NCBI GenBank assembly: GCA_030039655.1
Contig: JASHVC010000303.1
Coordinates: 1 to 5,294, forward strand
Length of the DNA: 5,294 nt
Source of the DNA: Xanthobacteraceae bacterium
GTDB lineage: Bacteria > Pseudomonadota > Alphaproteobacteria > Rhizobiales > Xanthobacteraceae
Direction of reading: 5' to 3'
Shown here: piece after piece, positions 1 through 5,294 of the stretch
How positions within the stretch are numbered: position 1 is the stretch's first letter
Layout of the letters: each line of letters opens with the position of its first letter
Position numbers and translations under genes: made by a program
The notes under the pieces: model-generated
Told to the model about the DNA's origin: nothing
Database searches by the model: none
What the model saw: only the letters and a program-made list of their open reading frames with translations

Positions 1-987
1 CGGTACCGGAAGGTTTTTCTCGCGCATAAATTGCGGGTTGAACAATTTCGATTGATAGCGCGTGCCGTAATCGGCGAGCACCGTCACGATCGTATGGCCT
101 GGACCGAGCTCTTTGGCGAGGCGAACCGCGCCGGCGATGTTTATGCCCGATGAACCGCCGAGGCAGAGGCCCTCGTGTTCGAGCAGGTCGAAAATGAACA
201 GCACCGCCTCAGCGTCGGGGATCTGGTAGGCAATATCGATCGGCGCACCTTCGAGATTCTTGGTGATGCGGCCCTGGCCGATGCCTTCGGTGATCGAGGA
301 GCCCTCTGACTTCAACGTGCCGGTCGTGTAATAGCTGTAAAGCGCGGCGCCCATCGGATCGGCGAGCGCAATGCGTACGGCATTGCTGTGCTCCTTGAGC
401 GCTATGGCGACGCCGGCGAGCGTACCGCCGGTGCCGACCGCGCTGACGAAGCCGTCGACTTTGCCGTCGGTCTGATGCCAGATTTCTTGCCCGGTCGTTT
501 CGATATGCCCTTGCCGGTTGGCGACGTTGTCGAACTGGTTGGCCCAAATGGCGCCGTTCTTTTCGGACTTTGCCAGCTGTGCGGCGAGCCGGCCGGAGAG
601 CTTCACGTAATTGTTCGGATTTGAGTAAGGCACGGCCGGCACCTCGATTAACTCGGCGCCGCACAGCCGCAGCGTATCCTTTTTCTCCTGGCTCTGGGTC
701 TCCGGAATAACGATGACCGAACGGAAACCCATAGCATTGCCGACGAGAGCAAGGCCGATGCCGGTATTGCCAGCGGTGCCTTCGACGATCACGCCGCCTG
801 GCCGTAGCTCACCCTTCTTCACGGCATCCGCGATGATGAACAGCGCCGCCCGATCCTTGACCGATTGGCCGGGATTCATGAATTCGGCTTTGCCCAGAAT
901 GGTGCAGCCGGTTGCTTCCGACACGCGTTTAAGCCGGATCAACGGCGTGTTGCCGATGGCCTCAACGATTCCATTGCGTAGCTGCAT
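1..987 (-). CDS. cysK: Cysteine synthase A (O-acetylserine sulfhydrylase type), 3' end cut by the window edge
   Basis: PLP-dependent fold-type II enzyme expected to make L-cysteine from O-acetylserine and sulfide in the cytoplasm. The visible 329 codons contain the N-terminal AIGNTPLIRLKR block (residues 10-21), the Schiff-base lysine K44 in NPGQSVKDRAA, the substrate-binding asparagine loop GTAGNTGIG (70-78), the glycine-rich PLP-phosphate loop VGTGGTLAG (184-192) and the C-terminal GGSSGIN (277-283). Family knowledge suggests a full length of about 340-350 residues, so only a short C-terminus is missing. I chose ATG at 987 because AAAGGTGG lies 11 nt upstream; GTG at 1002 is an in-frame alternative but falls inside that Shine-Dalgarno-like sequence. 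The loop reads TAGNTG rather than the TSGNTG of E. coli CysK, placing it in a distinct cysteine synthase subgroup. A cystathionine beta-synthase-like role is less likely because no heme or CBS domain is seen. Family assignment is secure; exact sulfur donor is inferred. Confidence 0.95.
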   Translation of the reverse strand, partial: MQLRNGIVEAIGNTPLIRLKRVSEATGCTILGKAEFMNPGQSVKDRAALFIIADAVKKGELRPGGVIVEGTAGNTGIGLALVGNAMGFRSVIVIPETQSQEKKDTLRLCGAELIEVPAVPYSNPNNYVKLSGRLAAQLAKSEKNGAIWANQFDNVANRQGHIETTGQEIWHQTDGKVDGFVSAVGTGGTLAGVAIALKEHSNAVRIALADPMGAALYSYYTTGTLKSEGSSITEGIGQGRITKNLEGAPIDIAYQIPDAEAVLFIFDLLEHEGLCLGGSSGINIAGAVRLAKELGPGHTIVTVLADYGTRYQSKLFNPQFMREKNLPVP

Positions 988-998
988 GATCGCAAAAT

Positions 999-1006
999 CC
1001 ACCTTT
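999..1006 (-). promoter_or_regulatory. Ribosome binding site of the cysteine synthase gene
   Basis: On the minus strand this reads AAAGGTGG, an imperfect Shine-Dalgarno, 11 nt before ATG 987. It supports ATG 987 over the in-frame GTG at 1002, which overlaps it. The spacing is slightly long, so the choice is moderate rather than firm. Confidence 0.45.
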
Positions 1007-1020
1007 GGCGAGCCTAAATG

Positions 1021-1206
1021 ACGAAATCTTCGGAAACAAGACAGCGTCAAATGGCGCGTTCACCGAAACATTGCCGAAACCATGCGCGGGCAAGCTGCCA
1101 GTGCAAGTAGTCGTATTCATCTATTGTTTGCGGCGCCCGAGGTATGCGGAGGGTGACGGGGTTTCCACCGATCGCGACCCCTATCCGGTCTATCTGGTTG
1201 AGCGCG
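1021..1206. promoter_or_regulatory. Divergent intergenic control region between cysteine synthase and diguanylate cyclase
   Basis: The two flanking genes point away from each other, so both promoters must lie in or near this stretch. No convincing -35/-10 pair could be read by eye. The visible structure is a short repeat: CCGAAAC at 1063-1069 and again at 1074-1080, starts 11 bp apart, with a one-mismatch relative CGGAAAC at 1031-1037, 32 bp upstream of the first copy. These spacings are close to whole helical turns, as expected for sites bound on one DNA face. The link to a regulator is inference. Confidence 0.35.
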
Positions 1207-2469
1207 ATGAATCTCGACATCAATACGTTATTTCTCGTGACGATCTACGTAGAGGTCATCCTTGGCCTGCTGCTGTTGTTTGCCTGGGTGCAGAACACCG
1301 CGATTACGGCGGTGGCGTGGTGGGGCTTCGCGCACTTGTTGAGCGCAACGTCCGTGGTTCTGTTCGGCCTCTACGGGTCAGTGTCCGATCTGATTGCCAT
1401 TGATCTCGCCAACGCTCTTCTGTTTACCGCCTTTGCGCTGACCTGGACCGGCGCGCGGGTGTTCGACTATCAGCGTCCGCGACCGATCCTGATTTTCGCT
1501 GGCGCCGCGTTGTGGCTTGTCGTCTGCCGGTTGCCCGGTGTGGTCGGATCGTTCGACGTTCGCGTGCTCTTAAGTTCCGGGATCATTACCACCTATACGT
1601 GGGCGACGGCTTACGAGTTTTGGCGCGGCCGCAGCGAGCCGCTGGTTTCGCGCTGGCCCGCGATCTTCATGCTGTTCGCGCACGGCTCGCTTTATCTGTT
1701 GCGCTCGCCCTTCGGCGCCATGCTGCCGTTCTCGCCGACCGGCAACGAGGTGTTCGAGAGCGTCTGGCTGACTGTGCTGAGCTTCGAGGCGCTCCTGTTT
1801 ACGATCGCTATCGCGTTCATTTTGCTCGCCATGGCCAAGGAGCGCACCGAACATCGGCACAAGACGGCATCGCTGATCGATCCTCTGACTGGCATCGCCA
1901 ATCGCCGATCCTTTCTGCAAGACGGCGAGCTTCTGTTGAAGCGGCAGGCGAGCGATCCTTGTGCGATTGCCGTGATGCTGCTCGATCTCGATCACTTCAA
2001 ATCGATCAACGATCGTTTCGGCCATGCCTTGGGCGACCGTGTGCTGCAGCTTTTCACGCAGGCGGCGAGTCGATGTATGCGGCGGATGGATTTGTTCGGC
2101 CGTCTTGGCGGTGAGGAATTCGCTGCTCTGCTGTATGACACGAATCGCGACAAAGCGTTGGCCGCCGCGGAAGAGGTCCGCACCACCTTTGAGCAGGCCA
2201 CCCGCGAGGTGGAAGGTAAGCCCGTCAATGCCACGGTAAGCATCGGCATGGTGATCAGCCATGACGCCGGTCTCGATCTGTCGGCGCTTCTGGCTCAAGC
2301 CGATCATGCACTTTATTGCGCCAAGGACAGCGGCCGCAACCGCGTCGAAATTGCCTCGATCGATCTTGTACTCGAGCGCATCAAGCGGCCTACGGAACGT
2401 CCGGCGGCAGCCGAATCCGAGGTAGAAGCGAACGCCGAGACTAAGGAGACCGCGAAATCCGCGGCCTGA
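1207..2469 (+). CDS. Membrane-anchored diguanylate cyclase (GGDEF domain protein)
   Basis: Predicted to make cyclic di-GMP from two GTP at the inner membrane. The 420-residue protein starts with six to seven hydrophobic segments (about 8-28, 33-56, 62-84, 93-113, 118-139, 150-173, 186-209), a sensor-like membrane domain I cannot name, followed by a short charged linker and a C-terminal GGDEF domain from about residue 222 to 385. The domain has DPLTGIANR (225-233), the metal-binding DLDHFKSIND (260-269), GGEEF (301-305) and RRMD (292-295), an RxxD inhibitory site five residues before GGEEF as in PleD. The tail of about 40 residues is charged and Ala/Glu-rich, probably disordered. No EAL domain follows. 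The frame is open to an ATG at 1144, but ATG 1207 starts directly at the first membrane segment; neither has a strong Shine-Dalgarno. All catalytic residues look intact, so activity with product inhibition is expected. The membrane signal is unknown. Confidence 0.92.
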   Translation: MNLDINTLFLVTIYVEVILGLLLLFAWVQNTAITAVAWWGFAHLLSATSVVLFGLYGSVSDLIAIDLANALLFTAFALTWTGARVFDYQRPRPILIFAGAALWLVVCRLPGVVGSFDVRVLLSSGIITTYTWATAYEFWRGRSEPLVSRWPAIFMLFAHGSLYLLRSPFGAMLPFSPTGNEVFESVWLTVLSFEALLFTIAIAFILLAMAKERTEHRHKTASLIDPLTGIANRRSFLQDGELLLKRQASDPCAIAVMLLDLDHFKSINDRFGHALGDRVLQLFTQAASRCMRRMDLFGRLGGEEFAALLYDTNRDKALAAAEEVRTTFEQATREVEGKPVNATVSIGMVISHDAGLDLSALLAQADHALYCAKDSGRNRVEIASIDLVLERIKRPTERPAAAESEVEANAETKETAKSAA

Positions 2470-2484
2470 GCCACGGCCTTGGCG

Positions 2485-2952
2485 TCATTTGACTTCTGCG
2501 GGCGTCGACGTTCCCGGCCCTTCGCCGACGATGAGTAGAACGGCGTCTTCATCCTTAGCGCCGTCGAAATGCACTTGCTGACCAAAATGGGTCACGAATG
2601 TACCGGCCGACATAGGCACGGTGGCGCCGGGATCGTACTTGGTGCCCGTGCCCACCCACCACGTTCCCTTAAGCACGGTGATGAAGCGATCGTGCGGATG
2701 AAAATGCGGATGGCTGAAATGATTGCCCGCGAGCCATTTCACCATTTGCACGTAGAGGCCTTCCTTGGACGGATCGCCGACCAGCACCGCGTTCTGCGCG
2801 CCGGCCGGGCTGGGCGGTGACCATTTGATCTGATCGGGCAATTCGTAGGTCACGGCGGCCGGATTGAGTTCGACTGCGCCGGCGGATCCGCGCGATAAGG
2901 CCAGTGCGGCAAACGACAACAGTCCCAATTCGCGCCGATTCAATAACGACAT
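2485..2952 (-). CDS. Exported single-domain cupin protein with Tat-like signal peptide
   Basis: A 155-residue small cupin of unknown substrate. The N-terminus NRRELGLLSFAALAL carries a twin-arginine pair at R6-R7, a hydrophobic stretch and an AxA-type cleavage site near A26, so export to the periplasm, likely by Tat, is inferred; Tat would suit a protein loaded with metal in the cytoplasm. The cupin core has motif 1 as HFHPHDR...G (H83, H85, R89, G96), where the classical glutamate is replaced by arginine, within an unusually histidine-rich HPHFHPH run (81-87). Motif 2 spans roughly 109-128 with H122 and H128 as ligand candidates. The start is fixed by GAGGAGG 5 nt upstream. The gene converges with the diguanylate cyclase gene (15 bp between stops) and diverges from the MetE-like gene. 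It could be a dioxygenase-like enzyme or a small-molecule binder; the sequence does not decide. Confidence 0.88.
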   Translation of the reverse strand: MSLLNRRELGLLSFAALALSRGSAGAVELNPAAVTYELPDQIKWSPPSPAGAQNAVLVGDPSKEGLYVQMVKWLAGNHFSHPHFHPHDRFITVLKGTWWVGTGTKYDPGATVPMSAGTFVTHFGQQVHFDGAKDEDAVLLIVGEGPGTSTPAEVK

Positions 2953-2957
2953 GAAAT

Positions 2958-2964
2958 CCTCCTC
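2958..2964 (-). promoter_or_regulatory. Strong ribosome binding site of the cupin gene
   Basis: The minus strand reads GAGGAGG followed by five bases (ATTTC) and the ATG at 2952. This is the best Shine-Dalgarno in the window and fixes the cupin start, which also begins a well-formed signal peptide. Confidence 0.85.
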
Positions 2965-3136
2965 AATTTTCTATGCGCCGAGATCGCGCAGAGGTGAGCC
3001 TATCGCGCTCGGCCTCGCAGGGCGAGATGGGATGCTGCCCGTCTGCTCGACTCACGGGTCGTGGTTGCACCATTGCGGAGTTGGAGCGGTGTGTATTAGG
3101 TGCGGCCCAGCTCTCCGTGTGGTGAGGGCATCGGAC
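2965..3136. promoter_or_regulatory. Divergent intergenic control region between cupin and MetE-like genes
   Basis: Both flanking genes read outward, so their promoters should lie here, but no clear sigma-70 box pair is seen. Two perfect short inverted repeats are present: CTCGC-AGG-GCGAG at 3014-3026 and CCCGT/ACGGG at 3038-3042 and 3054-3058 with an 11-nt loop. The loop holds one GACTC at 3049-3053, a possible CcrM (GANTC) methylation site. I do not see a cobalamin box or a recognisable SAM-II riboswitch, which would have been the natural expectation upstream of a true methionine synthase gene. Confidence 0.35.
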
Positions 3137-3142
3137 GGGGAG
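3137..3142 (+). promoter_or_regulatory. Ribosome binding site of the MetE-like gene
   Basis: GGGGAG lies four bases before ATG 3147. It supports this start, which also places the conserved TTHVGS motif at residue 10, as usual for the family. Confidence 0.55.
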
Positions 3143-3146
3143 TTCA

Positions 3147-4313
3147 ATGAAGCGCAGCAGCAATCGCATCCTAACCACGCATGTTGGCAGTCTCATTCGA
3201 CCGCCCGCGCTGCAGGAGTTTCTGCGCGCCAAGCAGGCCGGCAAGCCATACGACGAAGCGGCTTATACGAAGTGCCTGAAGGAGTCGGTCACTGAGGTCG
3301 TGCACAAGCAGGCGGAAGTCGGCGTCGACGTTGTCAGCGATGGCGAGTTCGGCAAATCGATCTCGTGGTCGCAATATGTACTCGAGCGGTTGAGCGGTTT
3401 TGAGCGGCGGCCGATCAAGCCTGGGGCTAACCCCTTCGCCCGCGGCCTCGATCGCGAGCGTTTCGCGGAGTTCTATGCCGAGCTTGACGCCCGTGAGGCC
3501 GTCGCGACCACGGTTGAGGCGGTTTGCGTCGGGCCCGTCGCTTATACGGGTCAAGCCGAGCTGAAGCGTGACATCGACAATTTCAAAGCGGCGCTGCGGG
3601 ACGTCAAGGTCGAGGAAGCGTTTCTACCGGTTGCGGCGCCGGCGAGCGTCATCCCGGATCGCAAGAACGAATATTACAAAAGTGACGAGGAACTGATCCG
3701 GGCGATTGGTGCGGCGATGCGCACCGAGTATCGCATGATCATCGATGCGGGCTTTGTGCTGCAGCTCGACGATGCGCGCGCCGCCGTCACCTACGATCGC
3801 ATGGTGCCGCCGGCGAGCTTTGCCGATTATCGCAAATGGTTTGCGCTGCAGGTCGAGGTACTCAACGACGCAATCGCCGGCCTGCCGCTCGATCGGATCC
3901 GCTACCACGTCTGCTGGGGAAGCTGGCCCGGCCCGCATACCACCGACGTGGCGCTGAAAGATATCGTCGATCTCATCCTCGACATGAAGGTCGGAGCCTT
4001 CGTCATCGAAGGAGCAAATCCGCGTCACGAGCATGAGTGGCGGGTCTGGGAGAGCGCCAAGTTACCGGAAGGCAAAGTGCTCATTCCGGGTGTAATCAGC
4101 CACGCGACGAACGTGGTGGAGCACCCCGAACTCGTCGCCGAGCGGATCGTGCGGCTTGTGCGCCTGGTCGGGCGCGAGAATGTGATCGCGGGAACCGATT
4201 GCGGCTTTGCCCAAGGGCCGTTCTATCGTCGCGTGCATCCGAGCATCATGTGGGCAAAGCTCGGAGCGTTGGCGCAGGGAGCGAGAATCGCCAGCGCCGA
4301 GTTGTGGAAGTAG
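3147..4313 (+). CDS. Cobalamin-independent methionine synthase (MetE) C-terminal-domain family protein, stand-alone
   Basis: A 388-residue single TIM-barrel protein matching only the catalytic half of MetE; the N-terminal half of the ~750-residue enzyme is absent. It opens with TTHVGS (10-15), the counterpart of the TTIGS homocysteine-site strand, has SDGEFGKS (64-71, with E67 where MetE has a substrate-binding acid) and LQLDD (205-209, D208 aligning with the MetE IDEP aspartate). The zinc ligands are complete: H254 and C256 in HVCWGSW, E288 in VIEGANPRHEHE, and C352 in GTDCGF. It should therefore bind zinc and activate a thiol for methyl or alkyl transfer in the cytoplasm. The methyl donor and acceptor are uncertain: core methionine synthases (MesA-MesD types) and epoxyalkane:coenzyme M transferase share this fold and zinc site. 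No corrinoid protein, folate enzyme or MesX-like partner is in the window. Transcribed alone, divergent from the cupin gene. Family secure, reaction open. Confidence 0.9.
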   Translation: MKRSSNRILTTHVGSLIRPPALQEFLRAKQAGKPYDEAAYTKCLKESVTEVVHKQAEVGVDVVSDGEFGKSISWSQYVLERLSGFERRPIKPGANPFARGLDRERFAEFYAELDAREAVATTVEAVCVGPVAYTGQAELKRDIDNFKAALRDVKVEEAFLPVAAPASVIPDRKNEYYKSDEELIRAIGAAMRTEYRMIIDAGFVLQLDDARAAVTYDRMVPPASFADYRKWFALQVEVLNDAIAGLPLDRIRYHVCWGSWPGPHTTDVALKDIVDLILDMKVGAFVIEGANPRHEHEWRVWESAKLPEGKVLIPGVISHATNVVEHPELVAERIVRLVRLVGRENVIAGTDCGFAQGPFYRRVHPSIMWAKLGALAQGARIASAELWK

Positions 4314-4356
4314 AGTGGATTGGCGCGGCGGCGTAGCCGTATAACATCCCTTGTCT

Positions 4357-4375
4357 CCGCCACCGGAAAAGGCGG
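4357..4375 (+). terminator. Possible weak terminator hairpin after the MetE-like gene
   Basis: CCGCC (4357-4361) and GGCGG (4371-4375) form a perfect 5-bp stem with a 9-nt loop, starting 43 bp after the stop codon. No T-run follows directly, so it does not meet the usual intrinsic-terminator pattern. A smaller stem CGGC-GTA-GCCG lies at 4329-4339. The following gene is on the same strand, so readthrough is possible. Confidence 0.22.
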
Positions 4376-4456
4376 CTCGGACGGCGGTATTTCTACGTAC
4401 GGATATTTGTAGCGTTTTTAACATCGAATTGACGGCGCTGTTGTTCACTCTCTGGC

Positions 4457-5179
4457 ATGATCAACTTGCACGTGCTCTTCGCCGATGACGACGCAGGTGT
4501 TCGGGAAGTCGTCGCCTCGTCACTGGAGCGGGATCCGTTCTTCGTGGTTCGCGGTTGTGCTTCGGGCAGCGAAGCACTCGCTGCGGCCATGGAGTGGCGA
4601 CCGGACCTTACGCTACTCGACGTGAGGATGCCCGGCATGGACGGGCCTACGGTGCTCGCCCGTTTGCGCGCCGACAGGCATACCGCGGCCATTCCGGTTG
4701 TGTTTGTGACCGGACGGGCAAGGACGCAGGAGTTCGCAGATCTCAAGGCGTTGGGCGCGGCCGGGGTCATTCCAAAACCATTCAGTCCAGGCGATCTTGC
4801 CGGTCAACTGCGCCGTTTTGTTCCCGTCGAGGGCGCGCTAGCCGCGGCGCGGGAGAACTTCCTGCTGCGGCTGAACGCCGACGCCTACGCGCTCTCTCTG
4901 TGCCGTCAGTGGCTGTCTGACTACGCACCGAAGCCGGTGTTGGTGCGCATTCACGAAATCGCCCATGCGCTTGCCGGCGCCGGCGGCATTTACGGCTTTG
5001 CCGGCATCACTTGCGAGGCTGCCGCACTCTCCGATGCAGCCGAAAGCCGGCTCGCCGGCCAGGCCAGCTACGAAGACGTTGAGGAGGCGCTGGACCGATT
5101 ACTGCGGCGGATTAGGCCAAACTTGCTTCCACCGCATTTGCGGAGCGTGTCGCCCTGTTACTCGGCGGCGACAGCGTGA
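4457..5179 (+). CDS. REC-Hpt hybrid phosphorelay protein (response regulator receiver plus histidine phosphotransfer domain)
   Basis: A 240-residue cytoplasmic signalling protein without DNA-binding or enzymatic output. The receiver domain (about 4-121) has the acidic pocket D10-D12, the phospho-acceptor D55 in LLDVRMPGMDG, T85 and K107 in the PKPF motif, all intact. The second domain (about 130-222) is helical and carries AHALAGAGGIYGF (169-181), the Hpt signature with phospho-acceptor H170; the lysine often found three residues later is alanine here (A173). The protein can thus plausibly take phosphate from a sensor kinase and pass it on, or act as a phosphate sink. No histidine kinase or other regulator is adjacent, so its partners are unknown. 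ATG 4457 is the only sensible start: an in-frame TGA lies at 4430-4432 with no start codon between, and no Shine-Dalgarno is visible. Its 3' end overlaps the convergent RND permease gene by 22 bp. Confidence 0.9.
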   Translation: MINLHVLFADDDAGVREVVASSLERDPFFVVRGCASGSEALAAAMEWRPDLTLLDVRMPGMDGPTVLARLRADRHTAAIPVVFVTGRARTQEFADLKALGAAGVIPKPFSPGDLAGQLRRFVPVEGALAAARENFLLRLNADAYALSLCRQWLSDYAPKPVLVRIHEIAHALAGAGGIYGFAGITCEAAALSDAAESRLAGQASYEDVEEALDRLLRRIRPNLLPPHLRSVSPCYSAATA

Positions 5180-5294
5180 ACCTCTTCGGGTTCGTCTTTG
5201 ACGGGACCGCGTCTTTCGCCGAATAGCCAGGTCTGCAGGCGGTCGAGATAGAGATAGACAACCGGGGTCGTGTAGAGCGTCAGCGCCTGGCTCA
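5158..5294 (-). CDS. RND efflux transporter permease, C-terminal end only (5' part beyond the window)
   Basis: The minus strand from the right edge encodes 44 complete codons beginning SQALTLYTTPVVYLYLDRLQ and ending in a TAA at 5158-5160. The SQxLTLYTTPVVYLYLDRL block is the characteristic end of the last membrane helix of hydrophobe/amphiphile efflux permeases of the AcrB/MdtB-MdtC group, inner-membrane proton antiporters that work with a periplasmic adaptor and an outer-membrane channel. The final 24 or so residues are a charged cytoplasmic tail. Family members are about 1,030-1,060 residues, so nearly all of the gene lies outside. Substrate cannot be told from this fragment. Its stop codon lies inside the REC-Hpt coding region, giving a 22-bp tail-to-tail overlap. 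Confidence 0.85.
   Translation of the reverse strand, partial: SQALTLYTTPVVYLYLDRLQTWLFGERRGPVKDEPEEVHAVAAE

Noticed and set aside
209..664. 151-codon minus-strand frame inside the cysteine synthase gene
   Set aside because: It is an arginine-rich out-of-frame reading of the cysteine synthase coding strand.
1144..1206. Longer start (ATG 1144) for the diguanylate cyclase, adding 21 residues
   Set aside because: The extra residues are not signal-peptide-like and precede a natural start (MNLDINTLFL) that leads straight into the first membrane helix. It cannot be fully excluded because neither start has a strong Shine-Dalgarno.
1005..1403. Plus-strand frame spanning the intergenic region into the diguanylate cyclase gene
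   Set aside because: More than half overlaps the real gene in another frame, the product resembles nothing, and there is no convincing ribosome binding site.
1570..2307. 245-codon open frame antisense to the diguanylate cyclase gene
   Set aside because: Its product is low-complexity, Arg/Gln/His-rich and shows no domain, while the opposite strand encodes a textbook GGDEF protein; long antisense frames are expected in G+C-rich DNA.
2455..2480. Bidirectional terminator between diguanylate cyclase and cupin
   Set aside because: The best hairpin (CGCGGC/GCCACG) has an internal mismatch and no T-run on either strand.
2953..3146. Cobalamin or SAM riboswitch upstream of the MetE-like gene
   Set aside because: I looked for a B12 box and a SAM-II-like pseudoknot core and saw neither; the hairpins present are short and unlike those classes.
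2864..3295. 143-codon plus-strand frame across the cupin/MetE-like spacer
   Set aside because: It overlaps the 5' ends of two well-supported genes and has no recognisable domain or coding character.
4392..4417. Intrinsic terminator from CTAC/GTAG followed by TTTTT
   Set aside because: The stem is only four base pairs with a 12-nt loop, too weak to call, and the A+T-rich stretch is as likely part of the REC-Hpt promoter.
1..5294. Mobile element, CRISPR array, toxin-antitoxin pair or defence island
   Set aside because: No transposase, integrase, terminal inverted repeats, regularly spaced repeats or defence-type domains are visible; base composition looks even across the window.

Overview
The window is about 60% or more G+C by eye, densely coded, and fits an alphaproteobacterium of the Hyphomicrobiales, probably Bradyrhizobium/Xanthobacteraceae-like. 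That placement is an inference from protein style: the cysteine synthase subtype, the membrane GGDEF architecture, the REC-Hpt protein and the RND permease C-terminus. No rRNA, tRNA, CRISPR array, insertion sequence or phage gene is visible, and it reads as ordinary chromosome.

Layout, left to right. (1) On the minus strand, the 5' 329 codons of a PLP-dependent cysteine synthase (cysK type), whose C-terminus runs off the left edge. (2) A divergent intergenic region of about 220 bp. (3) On the plus strand, a polytopic membrane diguanylate cyclase with an intact GGEEF active site and an RxxD inhibitory site. (4) Converging on it with only 15 bp between stop codons, a minus-strand exported cupin with a Tat-like signal peptide. 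(5) A divergent spacer of about 194 bp. (6) On the plus strand, a single-domain homologue of the catalytic half of cobalamin-independent methionine synthase (MetE), with all four zinc ligands. (7) A spacer of about 143 bp with weak hairpins. (8) On the plus strand, an orphan REC-Hpt phosphorelay protein. (9) Converging on it and overlapping its 3' end by 22 bp, the last 44 codons of a minus-strand RND efflux permease, which continues past the right edge.

The genes do not form one operon: strand changes at nearly every boundary. Two loose themes are visible. One is sulfur amino-acid metabolism (cysteine synthase and the MetE-like methyltransferase). The other is signalling (diguanylate cyclase and REC-Hpt). 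Nothing in the sequence ties them into a single system. I found no convincing previously undescribed system. The most useful follow-ups are the stand-alone MetE-like enzyme of uncertain substrate, the orphan REC-Hpt protein, the overlapping convergent 3' ends, and helically phased short repeats upstream of the cysteine synthase.
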